Positions 1 to 8,651 of a DNA stretch of 50,010 bases are shown piece after piece. The stretch's first letter is position 1. Each line of letters begins with the position of its first letter. The notes under the pieces were generated by a model. The model was not told the origin of the DNA and ran no database searches. It saw nothing but the letters and a program-made list of their open reading frames with translations. A program made the position numbers and the translations under genes. Source of the DNA: an uncultured Prochlorococcus sp. (GTDB taxonomy: Bacteria > Cyanobacteriota > Cyanobacteriia > PCC-6307 > Cyanobiaceae); contig CACEFS010000006.1 in NCBI GenBank assembly GCA_902558895.1, forward strand, positions 1 to 50,010, in the 5' to 3' direction.

Positions 1-1
1 C

Positions 2-3000
2 GTGATTAATGGTTCTATTGATGATCCTCAACCAAAAAAAGAAAAAAGATATCATTTGGTGGTGTTAGCAAAAAACTATACTGGTTATAAGAATCTAGTG
101 AAGTTGACAACAATTAGTCACCTAAATGGGATGAGAGGTCGAGGCATTTTTTCTAGACCATGTGTTGATAAATTTCTTTTAAGTAAATATAGTGATGGCC
201 TAATAGTTTCTACAGCTTGTCTTGGTGGAGAGATACCGCAGGCTATCTTAAAAGGTAGATTAGACGTAGCAGAGGATATAGCTCTTTGGTATAAAAATTT
301 ATTTGCAGATGACTTTTATCTAGAAATACAAGATCACGGCTCTATTGAGGATAGAATTGTTAACGTTGAATTAATAAAAATTGGTAAGAAGCACCAAATA
401 AAAGTCATCGCTACTAATGACGCCCACTACTTATCAAGTATGGATGTTGAAGCACACGACGCTTTGCTTTGTGTATTAACAGGAAAACTAATAAGTGATG
501 AAAAAAGACTGAGATATACCGGTACAGAATATATTAAAAGTGAAAATGAAATGCTTGAACTTTTTAAAGATCATATTGATGATGAATCAATTATTGAGGC
601 AGTGAACAATACAGTAGAAATTTCTCAAAAAGTTGAAGTATTTGATTTATTTGGTAATTATAGAATGCCAAAATTCCCTCTTAACGAAAATACAGATTCA
701 TTTTCTTTCCTTACACAATTATCAAATAAAGGCCTTTTAAAAAGACTTAAAAAAAATGATCTTACAGAAGTTGATGAGAACTATAAAAAAAGACTATCTT
801 CAGAATTAAAAATTATTAAAGATATGGGGTTCCCAGATTATTTTTTGGTTGTTTGGGACTACATCAAATTTGCTAGAGATAACTCTATCCCTGTAGGACC
901 TGGTAGAGGTTCAGCAGCGGGTTCATTAGTAGCTTATGCCCTTCAAATCACAAATATAGATCCTGTCGAGCATGGATTGTTGTTTGAGAGATTTTTAAAT
1001 CCAGCAAGAAAGTCAATGCCAGATATTGATACAGACTTTTGTATTGACAGGAGAAATGAAGTTATTGATTATGTTACTAATCGTTATGGAGAGGATAAAG
1101 TCGCGCAAATAATTACTTTCAATAAGATGACCTCTAAGGCGGTTCTAAAAGATGTTGCAAGGGTTTTAGATATACCATATGGAGAGGCGGATAAATTGGC
1201 TAAGCTAATACCGGTTGTAAGAGGGAAACCTTATAAATTAAATGAAATGATTGATAAGAATTCTCCTAGCCAAGAGTTTAGAGACAAATATATTAATGAT
1301 AATAGGGTGAAAAAATGGGTTGATTTGGCTTTGAGAATTGAAGGAACTAATAAAACATATGGAGTTCATGCTGCTGGAGTTGTTATCGCATCTGATCCTC
1401 TGGACGAACTTGTCCCTCTTCAAAGAAATAATGAAGGACAAATAATAACCCAATATTCTATGGACGATATAGAATCACTTGGATTATTGAAAATGGATTT
1501 CTTGGGTCTTAAAAATCTTACGATGATTGAAAAGACAGTTTCTCTTATTAATCAATCTACTGGAAAGAATATAAATATTGATGAGTTACCACAAAATGAT
1601 GCTAAAACCTTTGAGCTTATCGGGAGAGGAGATCTTGAAGGTATTTTTCAACTTGAATCTTCTGGTATGAAACAGGTCGTTAAAGATTTCAAACCTAACT
1701 CTTTAGAAGATATTTCGTCCATACTGGCTCTCTATAGACCTGGCCCTCTTGATGCAGGCCTTATACCTAAATTCATAAATCGAAAAAATGGGAACGAAAA
1801 GATTGATTTTCCTCATCCTTTTATTAAGTCCATTCTCACTGAAACCTATGGAATCATGGTTTACCAAGAACAAATCATGAAAATTGCTCAAGACCTTGCC
1901 GGTTATTCTTTAGGTGATGCTGATTTACTTCGAAGAGCAATGGGGAAAAAGAAAGTATCTGAGATGGTAAAGCATAGGAATATTTTTGTAGAAGGATCTA
2001 TGAAGAAAGGTGTAAATGAAAAATTAGCAAATGATCTTTTTGATCAAATGGTTCTATTCGCAGAATATTGTTTTAACAAAAGTCATTCAACTGCTTATGG
2101 TGCTGTAACCTATCAAACTGCATTTTTAAAAGCCCATTTTCCTGTTGCATATATGGCAGCGCTTTTAAGCGTAAATTCTGGTTCTAGTGACAAGATGCAG
2201 AGATATATTTCTAATTGTTATTCCATGGGAATAGAAGTTATATCACCAAGCATTAATTTTTCTGGTGTTGATTTCACTATTAAAAATAATCAGATTTTAT
2301 TCGGGCTATCTGCAATTAAGAATTTAGGAGATTCCGCAATAAGAAATATAATTGAAAACCGAAATACTTTTGGAATCTTTAAGTCATTATCAGATTTGTG
2401 CGACCGTTTGCCTTCTAATGTTCTTAACAAAAGAAGTCTTGAGTCTTTAATTCATTGTGGAGCACTTGATGAGTTTTCAAATGATAATAATAGAGCTCAG
2501 TTATTTTCAGATCTCGAACATGTTATTGAATGGGCCTCTTCAAGGAATCGTGATAGATTATCCGGACAAGGAAATCTATTTGACTCTAAAGAAGAATTTT
2601 CTAATGTTGCTTTTTCAGATTCACAATTAGCTAAGGTTGATGATTACTCACTTATTGAGAAGTTAAAGTTAGAGAAGCAACTATTAGGCTTTTATTTATC
2701 TGATCATCCTCTAAAGCATTTAACTAAGCCAGCAAAACTTATATCACCTATAAGCATTTCACAGTTAGTAGAAACAAAAGATAAAACCAATGTCTCTTTA
2801 GTTGGAATGATTCCTGATTTGAAGCAAATCACAACGAGAAAAGGAGATAGGATGGCTATAGTTCAGCTTGAAGATCTTTCTGGAAGTTGCGAAGCAATAG
2901 TTTTTCCAAAAACTTATGTCAGATTATCAGAATTTCTTTTGACTGATACCAGATTATTGGTGTGGGGAACAATAGATAAAAAAAGTGATAAGACTCAATT

Positions 3001-3295
3001 AATAATTGATGATTGTAGAGAAATAGATAACCTTAAATTGCTTATTATTCATCTTGAAAGTTCTCAAGCATCAGATGTAAGAGTACAAAATACTTTAAGA
3101 GATTGTTTAATTAAATTTAAACCAGATAAAGGTAGATGTGGAATTAAGATTCCAGTATTAGCTGCAGTAAGAAATAAAAATAGTATTACCTACGTTAAAT
3201 TTGGTGAACAATTTTGTATTGGAGATATTCAAGGAGCATGCAAATTATTAGAAGACAAATCTTTCCAAGTTAATTTGAAATCTTTAGTTTCCTAG
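2..3295 (+). CDS. dnaE: DNA polymerase III alpha subunit (5'-truncated by window edge)
   Basis: Catalytic subunit of the replicative DNA polymerase. 1097 codons are visible and the N-terminal start lies before the window, so part of the PHP domain is missing. The polymerase active-site motif PDIDTDF begins near residue 340, and the conserved YRPGPLDAG stretch lies near residue 578. A helix-hairpin-helix region follows, and an OB-fold region lies at about residues 925-1015. The conserved AEY-CFNKSHSTAYG junction, where several other cyanobacteria carry a split intein, is continuous here at 2068/2069. The gene ends one base before the convergent PAM68-like gene. Identity is secure; only the start is unseen. 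Confidence 0.97.
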   Translation: MINGSIDDPQPKKEKRYHLVVLAKNYTGYKNLVKLTTISHLNGMRGRGIFSRPCVDKFLLSKYSDGLIVSTACLGGEIPQAILKGRLDVAEDIALWYKNLFADDFYLEIQDHGSIEDRIVNVELIKIGKKHQIKVIATNDAHYLSSMDVEAHDALLCVLTGKLISDEKRLRYTGTEYIKSENEMLELFKDHIDDESIIEAVNNTVEISQKVEVFDLFGNYRMPKFPLNENTDSFSFLTQLSNKGLLKRLKKNDLTEVDENYKKRLSSELKIIKDMGFPDYFLVVWDYIKFARDNSIPVGPGRGSAAGSLVAYALQITNIDPVEHGLLFERFLNPARKSMPDIDTDFCIDRRNEVIDYVTNRYGEDKVAQIITFNKMTSKAVLKDVARVLDIPYGEADKLAKLIPVVRGKPYKLNEMIDKNSPSQEFRDKYINDNRVKKWVDLALRIEGTNKTYGVHAAGVVIASDPLDELVPLQRNNEGQIITQYSMDDIESLGLLKMDFLGLKNLTMIEKTVSLINQSTGKNINIDELPQNDAKTFELIGRGDLEGIFQLESSGMKQVVKDFKPNSLEDISSILALYRPGPLDAGLIPKFINRKNGNEKIDFPHPFIKSILTETYGIMVYQEQIMKIAQDLAGYSLGDADLLRRAMGKKKVSEMVKHRNIFVEGSMKKGVNEKLANDLFDQMVLFAEYCFNKSHSTAYGAVTYQTAFLKAHFPVAYMAALLSVNSGSSDKMQRYISNCYSMGIEVISPSINFSGVDFTIKNNQILFGLSAIKNLGDSAIRNIIENRNTFGIFKSLSDLCDRLPSNVLNKRSLESLIHCGALDEFSNDNNRAQLFSDLEHVIEWASSRNRDRLSGQGNLFDSKEEFSNVAFSDSQLAKVDDYSLIEKLKLEKQLLGFYLSDHPLKHLTKPAKLISPISISQLVETKDKTNVSLVGMIPDLKQITTRKGDRMAIVQLEDLSGSCEAIVFPKTYVRLSEFLLTDTRLLVWGTIDKKSDKTQLIIDDCREIDNLKLLIIHLESSQASDVRVQNTLRDCLIKFKPDKGRCGIKIPVLAAVRNKNSITYVKFGEQFCIGDIQGACKLLEDKSFQVNLKSLVS

Positions 3296-3296
3296 A

Positions 3297-3746
3297 TTAA
3301 CTTTTATCCTCGTAATTTTGAGTTGCAGGTTTGAAGGCTGCTTTTGCACGTTGGATGTTCATCGGAATATTTTCAATACCAAAAAAAGATCCAGGCTCTT
3401 TATCCCAACTAGCTGATAATATTCCAAAACTCAATCCTGCTAGACCTAACAAGAAAAACAATGCTGAAATTGCAATTGTTGAGGAAGGAGGTATTTCAGC
3501 TATATTTTTAGTAACTATAATGTAGCTAATAACAAAAACCGACATTCCTAATATTGTCGGTATTCCTGCTGTATAAAATATTCTTCTTGCCATTCTATCA
3601 GCAACATATTTAGGTATTCCACTTGATGATTGCTTTGAGGCAGTTACTGTATTAGATGTTTTTTCTAGATTTGCAAACGCAGTTTTCTCAGAATAATTTT
3701 TTTTCTTTTTAAGTTGTGTCTTTTTTTTTGATTGCTTTTTTTTCAT
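3297..3746 (-). CDS. PAM68-like photosystem II assembly protein (DUF3464)
   Basis: A 149-aa protein with a very lysine-rich N-terminal tail (about residues 1-20), then two hydrophobic segments (about residues 58-79 and 86-108), and a C-terminal stretch containing SWDKEPGSFFG. This architecture and the tail motif match the PAM68/Sll0933 family, which helps insert chlorophyll and assemble PSII core proteins such as CP47 in the thylakoid membrane. It lies 9 bases downstream of rpsO on the same strand, a linkage I recall from other cyanobacteria. The family call rests on motif recognition, not a search. Confidence 0.85.
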   Translation of the reverse strand: MKKKQSKKKTQLKKKKNYSEKTAFANLEKTSNTVTASKQSSSGIPKYVADRMARRIFYTAGIPTILGMSVFVISYIIVTKNIAEIPPSSTIAISALFFLLGLAGLSFGILSASWDKEPGSFFGIENIPMNIQRAKAAFKPATQNYEDKS

Positions 3747-3755
3747 TAACTGAAA

Positions 3756-4025
3756 TCATCCTCTGATTCCAATTTTCTTTAATAATTCTTGATATTCCTG
3801 AACATTTTTGTCTTTTATGTAAGATAGTAATCTTTTCCTTTTTCCAATCATTTTTAATAATCCTTGTCTTGAAGCAAAATCATGGATGTTTCCTTGGAGG
3901 TGGTCGCTTAATTTCGATATTCTTTTAGAAAGCATTGCCACCTGAACCTCAACTGAACCTGTATCAGTTGGATGTACTTGATAAGTTTCAATAAGCTTCT
4001 GTTTTTCGGCTGTATCTAATGACAT
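3756..4025 (-). CDS. rpsO: 30S ribosomal protein S15
   Basis: An 89-aa protein of the usual S15 length. It contains the family signatures [14 protein letters not shown] and the helix ending in [10 protein letters not shown]15 binds 16S rRNA early in small-subunit assembly. The ATG start gives the expected N-terminus MSLDTAEKQ. It is followed closely by the PAM68-like gene and preceded at 32 bases by ruvA on the same strand, so the three are probably cotranscribed, at least in part. Confidence 0.97.
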   Translation of the reverse strand: MSLDTAEKQKLIETYQVHPTDTGSVEVQVAMLSKRISKLSDHLQGNIHDFASRQGLLKMIGKRKRLLSYIKDKNVQEYQELLKKIGIRG

Positions 4026-4057
4026 AAAATTTAAATTCCTTTTCCTATGATACTACG

Positions 4058-4735
4058 TCATCTAGCTAAATTACTATTTTCCTTATCTAGGTAATTCATA
4101 GCTATTTTCAATAATTTTTCAAATGATAAATTATTTTCTTTTTTTTCAAGGAGATCTACTTTTTTAAAAATAATTGGCAAAATAGCATTTATTTCTTTAT
4201 TTTTGTAATTTAATGATTGAAGGGTTAAGTGAAGGTCCTCCATCATTTTATTAATATCAGGATCCTTAATCTCAAATTCATCTTTGCCTTTCTCTTCTTC
4301 AAATTGTATTTCACTTTTAAATTTACTTTTTAATTCTAAAATTAACCTATCACTCATTTTTTGTCCTATGCCAGGTACGGAACAGATTAATTTCTTATTT
4401 TGAGTTTTTATTGCAGTGATAATTTCAGTAATGGAAAATTTATTTAATATCCCCATACCAATTTGAGATCCAACTCCTCTGATACTTAAAATTTCAATAA
4501 AGAAATTCTTTTGATTCTTTGATGTAAAGCCAAATAATAAATCTGAATCTTCTTTCTTGATATGTTTTAACCAAAGAGTAATGTTTTTATTGGATATCTG
4601 ATTTGTTTTTAACTTGAGAAAAAAGGATTCTAGTATTTGTATTTCGTATCCTAGTCCTTGACAATTTATCAAAACGAAAAATTTTTGATTAGTTTGCCAT
4701 AACTCAACTAATTCTCCATTTATCCAACTAATCAA
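4058..4735 (-). CDS. ruvA: Holliday junction branch migration protein RuvA (TTG start)
   Basis: RuvA forms the tetramer that binds Holliday junctions and loads the RuvB motor during recombinational repair. The N-terminal OB-fold begins MISWINGELVEL. Two helix-hairpin-helix motifs follow, with SIRGVGSQIG near residues 84-93 and SVPGIGQKMSDRLILELK near residues 118-135. The C-terminal domain III is present, giving 225 aa. The start codon is TTG: no in-frame ATG exists near the expected N-terminus, and the TTG directly follows the TAA of the upstream gene (TAATTG), suggesting translational coupling. Confidence 0.94.
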   Translation of the reverse strand: MISWINGELVELWQTNQKFFVLINCQGLGYEIQILESFFLKLKTNQISNKNITLWLKHIKKEDSDLLFGFTSKNQKNFFIEILSIRGVGSQIGMGILNKFSITEIITAIKTQNKKLICSVPGIGQKMSDRLILELKSKFKSEIQFEEEKGKDEFEIKDPDINKMMEDLHLTLQSLNYKNKEINAILPIIFKKVDLLEKKENNLSFEKLLKIAMNYLDKENSNLAR

Positions 4736-5092
4736 TTAACCACCGTCCACCTGACATCCAATTAGCGCTCCTGCAGTACCACCAGCAGGCACGGCCCAAA
4801 ATCTGTCTTTACCCCTAGAAGAGGATAGTGCTATTCCAGCGCCAAGAATACCTCCAATAACAGATCCTTCACTACAGTCATTATCATCAATTTTTTCAGC
4901 TTTACTTTCACCTCCACAAGGTATTACAACGTCAATTTCATAAGTTTTTACGTAGCCTGGGTTTGATTTTGTTCCAGGAATATACTCCTCCCTATATTCA
5001 GTTCTTGTACAAGTTACTGACTTAGGTGTTGTTGCTTTAACTTGAACAATAGGAAAAAAACAAAATAATAAAGCTAAATAGTAAGATTTCAC
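4736..5092 (-). CDS. small exported protein with C-terminal glycine-zipper-like region, unknown function
   Basis: I do not recognise a named family. The 118-aa product has an N-terminal hydrophobic signal segment (about residues 3-18, probable cleavage near VKA-TTP). A polar middle contains a Tyr/Glu stretch, and the C-terminus is rich in Gly and Ala (GGILGAGIALSSSRG, then AGGTAGALIG), resembling glycine-zipper 2TM envelope proteins. Four cysteines occur after the signal region, so disulfides are possible. The start codon is GTG. Its stop abuts the TTG start of ruvA. It is probably a periplasmic or outer-membrane-associated protein; that is inference from composition only. Confidence 0.65.
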   Translation of the reverse strand: MKSYYLALLFCFFPIVQVKATTPKSVTCTRTEYREEYIPGTKSNPGYVKTYEIDVVIPCGGESKAEKIDDNDCSEGSVIGGILGAGIALSSSRGKDRFWAVPAGGTAGALIGCQVDGG

Positions 5093-5103
5093 TGTTTTTT
5101 TAA

Positions 5104-5137
5104 TCTAATAATATTCTATGTCTAATAATATTCTATG
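5104..5137. repeat. perfect 17-bp tandem duplication over a stop codon
   Basis: The unit TCTAATAATATTCTATG occurs twice without a gap, at 5104-5120 and 5121-5137, followed by the first two bases of a third copy. It lies across the 3' end of the DMT permease gene, whose stop codon (5133-5135 on the minus strand) sits in the second unit. The first unit is therefore 3' untranslated. The identity of the copies suggests a recent slippage duplication. Confidence 0.9.
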
Positions 5138-6023
5138 TCCTTTTGATTATTTTGGTAGTAGATATAATTGTTCCTAATAAAACTAGTAATGCGCCTAATA
5201 AAAAATTTATGTTTATTATTTCATTAAAAAACAAGATCCCCCAAATTGAACCGAATAAAACTTGTAAATAGTTAATTGTTGAGGCTTCAGAAGCAGGTAA
5301 ATTTTTTAATCCTATCGTTAAGAAAGTCTGACCTAATTGAGTAAATAAGCCAATCCCTAGTATCCAAACTAATTCATTCCAATTTGGGGTAACCCAGTTG
5401 ATTAATACGATAGGCAATAAAGTTATAAAAGAAACAAGTGGAAAATATTCAATAATTACATAAACATCTTCAGTAAATGAAAGTTTCTTAACTGCAACGT
5501 AAGCCAATGCGGTGCAAATAGCTCCAAGAAATGCAACTGAAATCGAAACTTTATCAATTTCAACGTTTATAATTGAAAGTTGGCTTGGATTCAAGATTAT
5601 TAATATACCAATCCAGCCAATAATTAAAGCAAAGATTATGTTACGAGTTATTTTCTCTTTTATAAATATTCCAGCAAATATAGATATAAAAATAGGATAT
5701 GTGTATTGAATGACTGTGGATATACTAAGAGGCATATTTCTTATAGCATAAAAAATACAAACTAAAGCTAAAGTTCCTAAAACACCTCTTGTGATAAGTA
5801 ATGGCCTATTTTTGCCCCACGGATTTATATTTTTTAAATTAATTATAAATAATGTAATTATTAAACTTAAAAATGATCTGAATAAAACTAATTCATAAAT
5901 AGGTATCCTTTTATCAATATTTTTTACGCACAAAGTCATCAAACTGAAGAAGAATGAGGCAAATACTAAATTAAACTTATTCAATGAATTGATTTTTTTT
6001 TCTAATCTCTCGATATTTAACAT
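5133..6023 (-). CDS. DMT superfamily permease (EamA family)
   Basis: A 296-aa integral membrane protein with about ten hydrophobic segments in two similar halves, the EamA/RhaT drug/metabolite-transporter layout. Visible landmarks are FRSFLSLIITL in the first half, SISTVIQYTYPIFISIFAGI near residues 95-114, and the matching second-half segment ASTINYLQVLFGSIWGILFF. These transporters usually export metabolites such as amino acids; no substrate can be read from the sequence. It is divergent from dnaG. Its 3' end carries a 17-bp tandem duplication that does not change the reading frame. The family call is confident, the substrate unknown. Confidence 0.85.
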   Translation of the reverse strand: MLNIERLEKKINSLNKFNLVFASFFFSLMTLCVKNIDKRIPIYELVLFRSFLSLIITLFIINLKNINPWGKNRPLLITRGVLGTLALVCIFYAIRNMPLSISTVIQYTYPIFISIFAGIFIKEKITRNIIFALIIGWIGILIILNPSQLSIINVEIDKVSISVAFLGAICTALAYVAVKKLSFTEDVYVIIEYFPLVSFITLLPIVLINWVTPNWNELVWILGIGLFTQLGQTFLTIGLKNLPASEASTINYLQVLFGSIWGILFFNEIININFLLGALLVLLGTIISTTKIIKRT

Positions 6024-6117
6024 TTAAAAAATAGTTTTTTTATGAAATTAAGTAGATTCTTATTTGATTTTGACCTATAACAAATAAATCATTATTTATT
6101 TTTTGATAAAAATCTCA

Positions 6118-8157
6118 ATGGTTCATTCTATACATATACACCCAAGAACTATTGAAGAGGTTAAGGAAAAAGCAGATATTGTTGACGTTATATCTGAACA
6201 TATTGTTCTTAAGAAGAAAGGGAAAGAATTCGTTGGGATTTGTCCTTTTCATGATGACACTAAGCCATCTATGACAGTATCACCAACTAAACAATTCTAT
6301 TATTGTTTTTCTTGTGGTGCTGGTGGTAACTCTATTAAATTTTTAATGGAATTTACTCGTGCAAATTTTTCTGATGTTGTACTTTCTCTTGCTAAGAAGA
6401 ATAATATTAATGTTGAAAATCTTGATGGTCCCCAAGTAGAAGCTTATAAAAAACAATTATCTAGAAAGGAGGAGCTTTATAAAATATTAAGAGTCACGAA
6501 AAATTGGTTTAAGTCTCAATTAAATAATTCTTCTGGTGTTGAAGCTATGAAATATTTAAAAAACAAGAGAAACTTGAGTAATAAAAATATTGATGACTTT
6601 GAATTAGGTTTTGCCCCAAATTCATGGAATGATTTATTTAACTATCTATCCAATGTTGAAAAATTTCCTATTAATCTAATTTTGGCTTCAGGTCTTGCAA
6701 TTTCTAAGGATAATTCTGACAAAACTTATGATCGTTTTAGAAATAGATTAATTGTTCCAATACATGATATGCAGGGACGTGTAGTTGCCTTTGGTGGAAG
6801 ATCACTTGATGGACAGGAACCCAAATACCTTAATTCTCCTGAATCAGAGATATTTGAAAAAGGGAAAATGTTGTTTGCATTTGACAAAGCATCTAGCAAT
6901 ATAAGAAAAAGAGATAAAGCTATTATTGTTGAAGGATACTTTGATGTAATTGCTCTTCATTCAAAAGGCATAACTAATTCTGTAGCTTCCCTCGGTACTG
7001 CATTAAATAAATATCAAATTTCTCAACTATGTAGATGTACAGATAATAAAAATATAATATTGAATTTTGATTCTGATAATGCAGGTATATTAGCTACCAA
7101 AAGAGTAATAAAAGAAGTCGAAAGCTTATCTCTCCATGATCAAATTAATCTTAAGATACTTCAACTTAATGATTTTAAAGATCCTGATGAATTTTTGAAT
7201 AGTCATTCACAAGAAGATTATTTTAATTTAATTGATAATTCTTCCTTTTGGATTGATTGGGAGATTGATCAGATTTTTAAGGATAAAGATTTATCTAAGT
7301 CTGAAAATTTCCAGATTGTTATCTCTTCATTGGTAAAATTGTTGAGCAAATTACCTCAATCATCAACAAGAACTCATTACTTACAAAAAGTTTCCGAACG
7401 ATTGAGTAAGGGACAAGCAAGGTTAGCGATACAGTTTGAACAAGATTTAAGAAATCAAGTTAAGGGATTTCGTTGGCATGGCAGATCAAAAAAATTTGAA
7501 CAACCAAATGAAATTTCTCGGCGTGAGAAAAATGAATCGGAAATAATCTTTTATTATTTGCATTGTCCTGATCTTCGTTTATTTATTCGCGATGAATTTC
7601 TCAAAAGAGAAATTAATGTTTTTAATACTAGTTATATTCAAAGTCTATGGGACGCTATTTCAAAAATAGAACAAAATAATTTAGGTTTAAATTACTTAAA
7701 TGATTTAAAACAAGCAAATAGGCAAAATCTTCAAAAAGATTTTTCTTCTATTAACTTAATTTCACTTCTGCCTGACTACTTAGCTCTCAATAATCCTGAA
7801 TCATCAAATAAAATAAATATTTTTATTAATCCAAATGAGTTGTTTTTAACATTGCTGAGTAATCCTAAGGACAATTTACTAGGAACATTATCACTTCTTG
7901 AGAAATATAATTCTCTAAAAAGATGTAGACACTTAATAGAATCTTGGGGATCTCAAAGATTAAAAACTTTAGAAAATTGTATATCTATTTTAATTGATAA
8001 TCCTTCTTCAGATTCTTCAAATACAAATAAAGAAATAGATGATCTTTTTAAGGATTTAAACTCAGATGCCATTAAATTTCAGGAATTATATTACCTAGAA
8101 AGACAACATATAAATTTCTTAGACAAACAACGTTGTGGCAATTTCCTCGCTAGTTAA
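6118..8157 (+). CDS. dnaG: DNA primase
   Basis: Synthesises RNA primers at the replication fork. The N-terminal CHC2 zinc ribbon is clear, with CPFHDDTKPSM followed by CFSCGAGG (about residues 42-75). The RNA polymerase-like core includes RFRNRLIVPIHD and the Toprim landmarks VEGYFDVIALH and NFDSDNAG. A long C-terminal domain for helicase contact follows. I place the start at the ATG at 6118 (679 aa); an upstream in-frame TTG at 6103 would add five residues and lacks support. It faces away from the DMT permease across a 94-base AT-rich gap. Confidence 0.96.
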   Translation: MVHSIHIHPRTIEEVKEKADIVDVISEHIVLKKKGKEFVGICPFHDDTKPSMTVSPTKQFYYCFSCGAGGNSIKFLMEFTRANFSDVVLSLAKKNNINVENLDGPQVEAYKKQLSRKEELYKILRVTKNWFKSQLNNSSGVEAMKYLKNKRNLSNKNIDDFELGFAPNSWNDLFNYLSNVEKFPINLILASGLAISKDNSDKTYDRFRNRLIVPIHDMQGRVVAFGGRSLDGQEPKYLNSPESEIFEKGKMLFAFDKASSNIRKRDKAIIVEGYFDVIALHSKGITNSVASLGTALNKYQISQLCRCTDNKNIILNFDSDNAGILATKRVIKEVESLSLHDQINLKILQLNDFKDPDEFLNSHSQEDYFNLIDNSSFWIDWEIDQIFKDKDLSKSENFQIVISSLVKLLSKLPQSSTRTHYLQKVSERLSKGQARLAIQFEQDLRNQVKGFRWHGRSKKFEQPNEISRREKNESEIIFYYLHCPDLRLFIRDEFLKREINVFNTSYIQSLWDAISKIEQNNLGLNYLNDLKQANRQNLQKDFSSINLISLLPDYLALNNPESSNKINIFINPNELFLTLLSNPKDNLLGTLSLLEKYNSLKRCRHLIESWGSQRLKTLENCISILIDNPSSDSSNTNKEIDDLFKDLNSDAIKFQELYYLERQHINFLDKQRCGNFLAS

Positions 8158-8173
8158 TATAAAAATTTTTAAT

Positions 8174-8641
8174 TTATAGGCAGTATTTTTTAATCAAGTT
8201 TTTAACTTTTCTGGGTTTATCTTCAAGAATATAAGCTTCTACTTCTTTCGCATAAGTCCCAGAAAAATTTGAACTAGAGAACTCTAATGCTTTTCTTTTA
8301 CTTTGATGCAATTTGCTTTCTAATTTTTTTATATCCCCTATTATTTTATTGTCATTACATTTTTGTATCGCATGAGTTGCTTCGTGTCTTAATGCTTTTC
8401 TTATCGCCCTTTCTGTTTTGAAGTTATCTTTATTTGGTTGTTGATTCTTATTTCTAAAATTTGTTTTCCTTTTTGCATTTTCAGTACATATTATTATTTT
8501 ATTTTCTTTAAAATTATGTAGACCTTTTATTTCTTTGTTTAATAGACATTCAATTTTATTTTCTTCAACTATGTAGTTTGCTTTCATTAATAAGTTAAGA
8601 ATCTCTTTATCTAATTTGCTCAAAAATAATATAAATTCCAT
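8174..8641 (-). CDS. small HExxH protein, ATP23/M76-like metallopeptidase candidate
   Basis: A 155-aa protein without signal peptide or membrane segment. The visible motif is HEATH at residues 86-90, preceded by IIIC-TEN (residues 49-55) and followed by a cysteine at residue 95. That spacing resembles the conserved core of the ATP23 (M76) family, which has I-C-x-N, then HE-x-x-H, then C. The surrounding sequence is Lys-rich and the C-terminal half contains KEVEAYIL, a possible third zinc-ligand region. The ATG start lies 10 bases after the umuC stop on the same strand, so the gene is probably cotranscribed with umuDC. Peptidase activity is inference. Confidence 0.6.
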   Translation of the reverse strand: MEFILFLSKLDKEILNLLMKANYIVEENKIECLLNKEIKGLHNFKENKIIICTENAKRKTNFRNKNQQPNKDNFKTERAIRKALRHEATHAIQKCNDNKIIGDIKKLESKLHQSKRKALEFSSSNFSGTYAKEVEAYILEDKPRKVKNLIKKYCL

Positions 8642-8651
8642 TCTATTTTGT

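Noticed and set aside
3331-3525. Antisense ORF inside the PAM68-like gene (and similar antisense ORFs such as 17336-17614 and 33643-33960)
   Set aside because: Each lies fully opposite a recognisable gene and has no domain, start signal or spacing of its own.
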